A stretch of 64,000 bases of DNA from a bacterium (GTDB lineage Bacteria > Patescibacteriota > Minisyncoccia > Minisyncoccales > JANBVM01): the NCBI GenBank assembly GCA_030588745.1, contig JAUUXB010000002.1, forward strand, positions 1 to 64,000, read 5' to 3'. A program made the translations under genes and the position numbers. The first letter of the stretch is position 1; the number at the start of each line of letters is the position of its first letter. This document shows positions 58,548 through 64,000 of this stretch, piece after piece. The notes beneath the pieces are model-generated. The model was given only the letters and a program-made list of their open reading frames with translations, did no database searches and was not told where the DNA came from.

Positions 58548-59420
58548 TTATCCCGCTTTCTCTCTTAGCCCCTCGATCATATACTTTAAGATAAGACCAG
58601 AAAACGGCTCTTCATATTTTCTATCATCTATAGTAACAGTTAACTTTGCTAATTTTTCAGACCATATAAAATATTGCGTCTTTTGTTTTCTTTCTCTTCT
58701 TAACGCTATCCCATCACTGTATGAGTCTATAGAAATAATCTTGTCCAAATTCACGCTTAATGTCCTTTTTTGCCCAGTAAAAACAATTCTTTTGTTCGTA
58801 AGGGTAAACATACCTTTGTCTATAACTCTTATTTCTTCGCGGGATTCACTTTTTGAACCAAAAGCCCCAACTCTAAAATAGACTCCTTTTGCCACCCTAA
58901 AACTTGGACCACCATAACCACCACTACTTACTCTTACCGAACGTGGTTCTTTTAATGAAATATTTGGAAGTACACATCTAAGTTCTTCGTCCTTTTTTAA
59001 AAGGATAGGTGATGGTATCCCTATAAACTTTATAGGCGCTTTTCCTTCTCTTATTGCATTCATCCATTCTTCCATATCTGCTTCCTTTTGTTTAACATCT
59101 GACATTCCGCCATTGGCTATATTTTTCCATTCTCTCGCGGTTAAAGTCTGGTTTCTGTATTCCTGCCAAATTAGACTAGATGCGTCTTGAACTTTAGAAA
59201 GCTTATGCTTTTCTCCACGTCTAGCAAAGATTGCATCACATTTATTACACTCAAAACTCTTAATGGTTAGTAAGCCAAATATCTTCTTCCTGATGGTTTC
59301 TATTAGTTGTCCAGACTTGCATACGGGGCACTTTGTAAGCCAAGAGGTTCCAATAGGATTACCATGGTCATTTAATGTTTTCTTAATTTTTTCTTCCATA
59401 GATTTATTCATTAACACCAT
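58548..59420 (-). CDS. Zinc-ribbon plus PH/GRAM-like domain protein
   Basis: CPVCKSGQL...CNKCDAIF and GMFTLTNKRIVFTGQKRTLSVNLDKIISIDSYSDGIAL. Confidence 0.6.
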   Translation of the reverse strand: MVLMNKSMEEKIKKTLNDHGNPIGTSWLTKCPVCKSGQLIETIRKKIFGLLTIKSFECNKCDAIFARRGEKHKLSKVQDASSLIWQEYRNQTLTAREWKNIANGGMSDVKQKEADMEEWMNAIREGKAPIKFIGIPSPILLKKDEELRCVLPNISLKEPRSVRVSSGGYGGPSFRVAKGVYFRVGAFGSKSESREEIRVIDKGMFTLTNKRIVFTGQKRTLSVNLDKIISIDSYSDGIALRRERKQKTQYFIWSEKLAKLTVTIDDRKYEEPFSGLILKYMIEGLREKAG

Positions 59421-59634
59421 TTTTTCTTAGACACATTTTATAATAAACCTCGTAATCATCGAGCTTAAATTTACCTTCGGCACAAGTAGTACATTTTTCA
59501 ATAGCTTTTTCTACTGCTATATTATGACAATTAGAATAAATTTGTGATGGTCTTATCTAACACCAATAAAAAGCACCACCAACGATTAAGATAATAATTG
59601 CTATCCACCAATATTCCTTAATTTTTTCTTTCAT
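59404..59634 (-). pseudogene. Small TM + Cys-rich ORF with in-frame TAG
   Basis: MKEKIKEYWWIAIIILIVGGAFYWC*IRPSQIYSNCHNIAVEKAIEKCTTCAEGKFKLDDYEVYYKMCLRKNGVNE*. Confidence 0.55.
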
Positions 59635-59654
59635 AGAGCTTTATGAAGTGCTTC

Positions 59655-59870
59655 TCAGTCAGAAGCCCCCTCTCTTATTTGTATGACACAGGTTTGAATA
59701 CAAGCACTTTTGTCGCTACTGCAATACTCATCACAACCGCACCTTCTTTTACATCTTTCGATAGGATCACCTGTGTATTTATACCAAATCAAATAACCAA
59801 CAGTGATTGTTAGTGATAATAAAGATAAGGTAATAAGAATAAGGCAAATTATTTTGATTTTTTCTTTCAT
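59655..59870 (-). CDS. Small TM + Cys-rich protein, 71 aa
   Basis: MKEKIKIICLILITLSLLSLTITVGYLIWYKYTGDPIERCKRRCGCDEYCSSDKSACIQTC. Confidence 0.6.
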   Translation of the reverse strand: MKEKIKIICLILITLSLLSLTITVGYLIWYKYTGDPIERCKRRCGCDEYCSSDKSACIQTCVIQIREGASD

Positions 59871-59930
59871 AGTGTTTCTTTATCTTCAAAATAACCTTAT
59901 TTAAAACAAAATTCAAGCCAAAATTAAAAA

Positions 59931-60007
59931 CCCGATAAAGTCGGGTTGATAATGCTTCTCGGTCGCTCGAACCGAGCACTAGCCTGCTCCGGCGATAGGA
60001 CTCGAAC
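59931..60007 (-). other. Terminator + two tandem tRNA 3'-like elements (E10) after glycyl-tRNA synthetase gene
   Basis: Minus: AGTTCGAGTCCTATCGCCGGAGCAGGCTAGTGCTCGGTTCGAGCGACCGAGAAGC ... CCCGACtttaTCGGGTTTTT. Confidence 0.65.
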
Positions 60008-60008
60008 T

Positions 60009-61409
60009 TTAACGCTCAATTTTCTCTTTTAAAAATTCAACTAGCTCTTTGATTTTTATCCTAACTTGTTTTGTTGTATCCCTATCTCTAATAGTAACAT
60101 CATTTTGCTTTAAAGAATCGTAATCAATGGTAATACAGTATGGAGTTCCTATTTCATCTTGAGAATAATAACGTTTACCAATATTACCTCTGTCATCCCA
60201 GGCAGTAGAAAATTCAGGCTTTAATATCTCATAAACTTGTTTGGCTTTCTTAACTAATTCTGGTTTGTTAGCCAACAAAGGAAATACTGCTGCTTTATAA
60301 GGCGCTAAATAAGGTTTTAATTTTAAAACGATGCGTTCTTCTTTTTTTCCTTTCTCTTCAGAATAAGCATCCAACAAGACTGTTAAAAAAGACCTGTCCA
60401 TTCCAAATGTTGGCTCTACAACGTGAGGAATGAATTTTTCTCCTGTTTCTTTGTCTGTGTAACGTAAATCAACTCCTGATTTTTCCATATGGTTTTTTAA
60501 ATCAAAATCAGTTCTATAAGCCAGCCCATAAAGTTCTTTAAAGCTTCCGAAAGGAAAACTATATTCTAAATCTTCTGTTTTTTTGGAATAATGAGACCTT
60601 TCTTCATCTGTGTGCTCCCGCCATCTTAGATTGTTTTTATTTACACCCAATATTTCAGTAGTCCATGTCCACATTTCTTTTTTCCAGTAATCAAATAATT
60701 TTTCCCATTTCTGTTTTTTAGGATTAAAGAAATATTCAAACTCAGAAAGATTAAACTGAAGAGTGCGGAAAATAAAATTACCTAGACTAATTTCATTTCT
60801 AAAAGCAGGGCCTGATTGAGCCAAGCCAAAAGGAAGGCCGGGCGATAAAGAATCTAGAACATTTTTAAAATTAACAAACATGCCTTGAGCAATTTCTCCT
60901 CTTAAATAAGCTAAAGACTTATTCTCAGGAACAATACCAATATGGGTTTCAAACAAAAGATTGAATTTTCTTGGTTTGGTCCAATCAAAAGCCCCGCAAG
61001 ACGAACAAACAAGTTTTTCTTTATCAATAATGTTTTTAATTTCTTCAACATCGAAACCTTCAACTTTTATCTCATTTCCTTTTTTCTCAAAATGGTCTTC
61101 AATTAAGTGATCAGCTCTAATTCTGCTTTTGCATTTCTTACAATCAACTAAAATATCTGTAAAACTATTAGTATGACCTGAGGCCTCCCATACTCTAGGA
61201 CTCATAATAACTCCTGAATCAAGTCCATAAATATCTTCTCTATTATTAACAAAATGTTTCCACCAAAGATTTTTAATGTTATGTAAGAGTTCAACACCCA
61301 AAGGCCCATAATCATAAGTATTTGCTAAACCACCATATATCTCAGAGCCTGGAAAAACAAAACCTCGTCTTTTCGCTAATGATGTAATTTTTGCCATTTT
61401 ATCAGCCAT
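60009..61409 (-). CDS. glyS: Glycyl-tRNA synthetase
   Basis: RGFVFPGSEIYGGLANTYDYGPLGVEL; class II motifs. Confidence 0.94.
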   Translation of the reverse strand: MADKMAKITSLAKRRGFVFPGSEIYGGLANTYDYGPLGVELLHNIKNLWWKHFVNNREDIYGLDSGVIMSPRVWEASGHTNSFTDILVDCKKCKSRIRADHLIEDHFEKKGNEIKVEGFDVEEIKNIIDKEKLVCSSCGAFDWTKPRKFNLLFETHIGIVPENKSLAYLRGEIAQGMFVNFKNVLDSLSPGLPFGLAQSGPAFRNEISLGNFIFRTLQFNLSEFEYFFNPKKQKWEKLFDYWKKEMWTWTTEILGVNKNNLRWREHTDEERSHYSKKTEDLEYSFPFGSFKELYGLAYRTDFDLKNHMEKSGVDLRYTDKETGEKFIPHVVEPTFGMDRSFLTVLLDAYSEEKGKKEERIVLKLKPYLAPYKAAVFPLLANKPELVKKAKQVYEILKPEFSTAWDDRGNIGKRYYSQDEIGTPYCITIDYDSLKQNDVTIRDRDTTKQVRIKIKELVEFLKEKIER

Positions 61410-61411
61410 AT

Positions 61412-63079
61412 TTATTGAATTGTTCCATTAGTTATTGTTGGGTCATTTGGCAAGGAAGTATTAACAGCTGGAGCTGAGCTTTTAATTATGGTTTGGGTCC
61501 AGCTATCTTCAGCTGTAATCTGTACTTCATTAATTATATTAGGAATTTGACCTCTTTGATACACAGCAGGGGTAAATGAAATCTGAAAAGCAATTGTTAA
61601 AGGTGGTTCTGTAACTCCAACCCCTCTTGCCAAATCGCCTGCTAACCAGACAATTTCTCTTGATTGAGAATCAAAGGTAAATTTCTCAAATTCTGGTTCA
61701 GGAAACACTCTGCCAGTTAATTCTATGTTTTGAGGCAAAATTGCCTTTACTTTTGCATTTTTAATATCTGAATAATGATTCCTTATATGCCACATAATTG
61801 TATAAGTGGTAGCTTCACCTACCTGCAACGGAACAGGACCAGAATTGCCAAAAACTTCATCCTGAAAATATGCTTTTTGGTCTATTCCAAGTTTTGAACC
61901 AATTTTTGTAACAAATTCTTCTTTAACCTGCCCAATAAATATTTTATTTCTTAAAACAGGATTTTTAACACTGCCTAAATCATCTTTTAATTTTATGAAG
62001 AAATCAACCTTTCCTTCTTCTGTTGGAATTAAATATTGAAGGTCTGGAACTCTTCTCCAGTCAAAAACAATAGAGTTGTCGCCTGCTTGAAAACTTCCAT
62101 AATCAGATTTTATTGTTTGAAAATCAAAAGCTTCTCCTTCTAACTGATTAATCATAAATAAATTACTTACACTATCTTCTCCCACATTTTTAAAGTAAAT
62201 CTCATAATGGAGCCAATCACCAGGCACAGCAACATATTGAGGGTTTCCATTAATTTCCTGCCTGATGTAAAGAGAATGTCTAACCACTTCCACTCCTTTT
62301 GTAGCTTCTTTTAAAACAATGAACTCACCGTTCTTCCAAACACCCAACTTAGCTTTAAAAACTTTTGCTTCTCCTAAATCTCCAGAAAGCCTGCCTGAGA
62401 TTTCAATTCTTCCTCCTTCTGATTTATTTAAAACAGGGATTTCCCATTCTGTCTGCTCAATTGATTTAGGAGTGGAGCTTATAAATTCAAAACCAAATGG
62501 ATATTCAATCTGGCATCTCAAATTAGTTAAAAGATGTTCAATATTAGAGAAATAATTAATCCGAAAAACAAAATCTTTGCCCGATGCAATCTTAGAAGGC
62601 AAATCAAAATCAAATACTAAAGGAGCTGACTTAATCTGGCTGGTAAAGTCAGAAGATAGCTGGTATCTTGCTTTTAAATCTTTTGGCCTATAACTCAAAG
62701 ATGCTTTAGTAATTTTAATATCTCCCTCTTTTCCCAAAATACTTATTTTAAATGAAAATGTCTTTTCTTCGCCCGGATAAATTGCTTCGCCCAATTCTTC
62801 TGGACCTAAAATCTGTCTTTCAAAAAACTCTCCGTCTTTTAAAGAATATTCAGGCGCCTCGAAAACAAGTTCTGGATTATCTAAACGAAACTCTCCTTTG
62901 TTTCTATACCTTACAACATACTCTACTTCCTCACCTAAAGTGATTTCAGATGGTCCAAAAATATCCAATCTTAAAAGTTCTTTTGAATAAACGTTTTTTT
63001 GCCAATTCCAAATAAACCAGGTTGTTCCTGCTAAAATAACTATAATAATGAAATAATTTAAAATCTTTTTCATATTCAT
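61412..63079 (-). CDS. Membrane-anchored protein with DUF11-like Ig-fold repeats
   Basis: N-terminal TM; several GEEVEYVVRYRNKG / GDWLHYEIYFKNVGEDSVSN repeats. Confidence 0.65.
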   Translation of the reverse strand: MNMKKILNYFIIIVILAGTTWFIWNWQKNVYSKELLRLDIFGPSEITLGEEVEYVVRYRNKGEFRLDNPELVFEAPEYSLKDGEFFERQILGPEELGEAIYPGEEKTFSFKISILGKEGDIKITKASLSYRPKDLKARYQLSSDFTSQIKSAPLVFDFDLPSKIASGKDFVFRINYFSNIEHLLTNLRCQIEYPFGFEFISSTPKSIEQTEWEIPVLNKSEGGRIEISGRLSGDLGEAKVFKAKLGVWKNGEFIVLKEATKGVEVVRHSLYIRQEINGNPQYVAVPGDWLHYEIYFKNVGEDSVSNLFMINQLEGEAFDFQTIKSDYGSFQAGDNSIVFDWRRVPDLQYLIPTEEGKVDFFIKLKDDLGSVKNPVLRNKIFIGQVKEEFVTKIGSKLGIDQKAYFQDEVFGNSGPVPLQVGEATTYTIMWHIRNHYSDIKNAKVKAILPQNIELTGRVFPEPEFEKFTFDSQSREIVWLAGDLARGVGVTEPPLTIAFQISFTPAVYQRGQIPNIINEVQITAEDSWTQTIIKSSAPAVNTSLPNDPTITNGTIQ

Positions 63080-63825
63080 TAAATTTGTCCACTTATTTCT
63101 AGGATAAAAGATAAATAATGTTTTGAAAACTCCTCTAAATCTTTTAAGTCTTTATCATTTATTTTTAATCTAGAAATTACCTCTAGTTTTTTCTCACTGA
63201 TAAAACGTATTATTTTAATTGTTTCTGGACTCACTAATATATCTGATTTATCTTTTGAAAGGCAATTTTTACAAATTATACCTTGTTTTTTAGGGCTAAA
63301 ATAAATACTCTCAGGTTTTAGTTTTTCTTCACAAGCCAAACAATTATATAAATCAGGCCTATAACCTAAAACAGATAAAAATTTCCAGAGAAAATAATAA
63401 TAAATTATTCTTGTGTTTTTAAAACTTCTGTCATCTAATTTTCTAAAAACCTCTAACAATAAATTCCAAATATTTTCATCTGACTCTTGCCCTTTAATTA
63501 AATCATCTAAAACCTGTCTAATGCTGTGGGTTATATCAAGTCTTTTTAAATCTTCCCTTAAATTTTTAAATTTTTCAATTGCGATTGCATCTGTTAATGT
63601 CTTGTAATTCTTTCCTTGGATAAATTCAATTTCTGATAAATAAAAAATCTCAATCCCTGATTTTAATTTTGAAGTCATCTTACGTATTGCTTTTGCTAAA
63701 ATCTCTAATCTTCCAAAATCCTTTGTATAAACACTAAATAGCTGATCAGCTTCTTTTCTATCCACCTTTCTGAAAATAATACCTTGGGTCCTATAATGAA
63801 CGAACATTCTATTTTTGAAGTCCAA
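63079..63825 (-). CDS. recO: DNA repair protein RecO
   Basis: TQGIIFRKVDRKEADQLFSVYTKDFGRLEILAKAIRK; CxxC zinc site. Confidence 0.88.
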   Translation of the reverse strand: MDFKNRMFVHYRTQGIIFRKVDRKEADQLFSVYTKDFGRLEILAKAIRKMTSKLKSGIEIFYLSEIEFIQGKNYKTLTDAIAIEKFKNLREDLKRLDITHSIRQVLDDLIKGQESDENIWNLLLEVFRKLDDRSFKNTRIIYYYFLWKFLSVLGYRPDLYNCLACEEKLKPESIYFSPKKQGIICKNCLSKDKSDILVSPETIKIIRFISEKKLEVISRLKINDKDLKDLEEFSKHYLSFILEISGQI

Positions 63826-64000
63826 AAAGTTTTTTTAGTGCTTCACGCTCTTTTTTTATCACAGACTCTTCTGGTGTACCCCTAAACGAAGATTGTTCCT
63901 TGCCTAATTTTTTATATATAGCCCTAATATCACCTGGGTTGAAAGTAGTTTTGTTTGGTGGCAGTAAATTTTTAAGTTTTTCTGCAAATTTCTTTCTTTG
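63809..64000 (-). CDS. Partial ORF, C-terminus only (runs off right edge)
   Basis: ...RKKFAEKLKNLLPPNKTTFNPGDIRAIYKKLGKEQSSFRGTPEESVIKKEREALKKLFGLQK*; overlaps the recO start; absent from ORF track. Confidence 0.6.
   Translation of the reverse strand, partial: QRKKFAEKLKNLLPPNKTTFNPGDIRAIYKKLGKEQSSFRGTPEESVIKKEREALKKLFGLQK

Noticed and set aside
59954-60007. E10 as a genuine tRNA gene
   Set aside because: Only T-loop/acceptor-like parts; the preceding sequence is the glycyl-tRNA synthetase coding end, so no D-arm or anticodon arm.
13251-62943. Plus-strand ORFs inside clpB, HtrA, ftsZ, ftsA, glmS, the 555-aa gene and similar
   Set aside because: Shadow ORFs antisense to conserved proteins.
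1-64000. CRISPR array
   Set aside because: No regularly spaced repeats or cas genes seen.
1-64000. UGA recoding as in some CPR lineages
   Set aside because: UGA appears to end genes normally (e.g. the 126-aa gene at 10865 ends GGG-TGA) and conserved Trp positions use TGG.

Overview
AT-rich bacterial chromosome segment, most consistent with a Patescibacteria/CPR (Parcubacteria-like) genome; this placement is inferred from gene content and compact architecture, with no search run. A core block (about 11.4-53.7 kb and 60-64 kb) carries clpB, an HtrA-type protease, comEC, nrdG/nrdD, ftsZ/ftsA, ybeY, rpsU, hisS, lepB, pth, topA, tRNA-Leu(CAA), sugar nucleotidyltransferases, murA, a 2-oxoacid:ferredoxin oxidoreductase pair, glmS, leuS, metG, an M16 peptidase, glycyl-tRNA synthetase and recO. 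Two accessory zones (about 1.9-11.3 kb and 53.7-60 kb) carry small orphan genes, nucleases (HEPN-like, HNH, Mrr-like, SNase), regulators and secreted Cys-rich proteins. The left edge is covered by a large minus-strand surface protein with a peptidoglycan-binding domain that the ORF track misses because it runs off the window. Most interesting signals: (1) a dispersed family of tRNA 3'-end-like elements (TpsiC-arm/acceptor-like) each next to a hairpin terminator, confined to the accessory zones and separating small gene units; (2) two gene-start classes, with core genes having a -10 box 6-9 nt before the start codon (leaderless-like) and accessory small genes having strong GGAGG Shine-Dalgarno sites; (3) a MKEKIK start cassette shared by unrelated accessory genes; (4) a gene inserted between clpB and a protease-like gene, flanked by a ~100-bp duplication; (5) a Cys-rich small ORF with an in-frame TAG; (6) a GT2-HtrA fused ORF with an internal promoter; (7) a trypsin-fold pseudoprotease. 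All calls come from reading the sequence; no database search was done.
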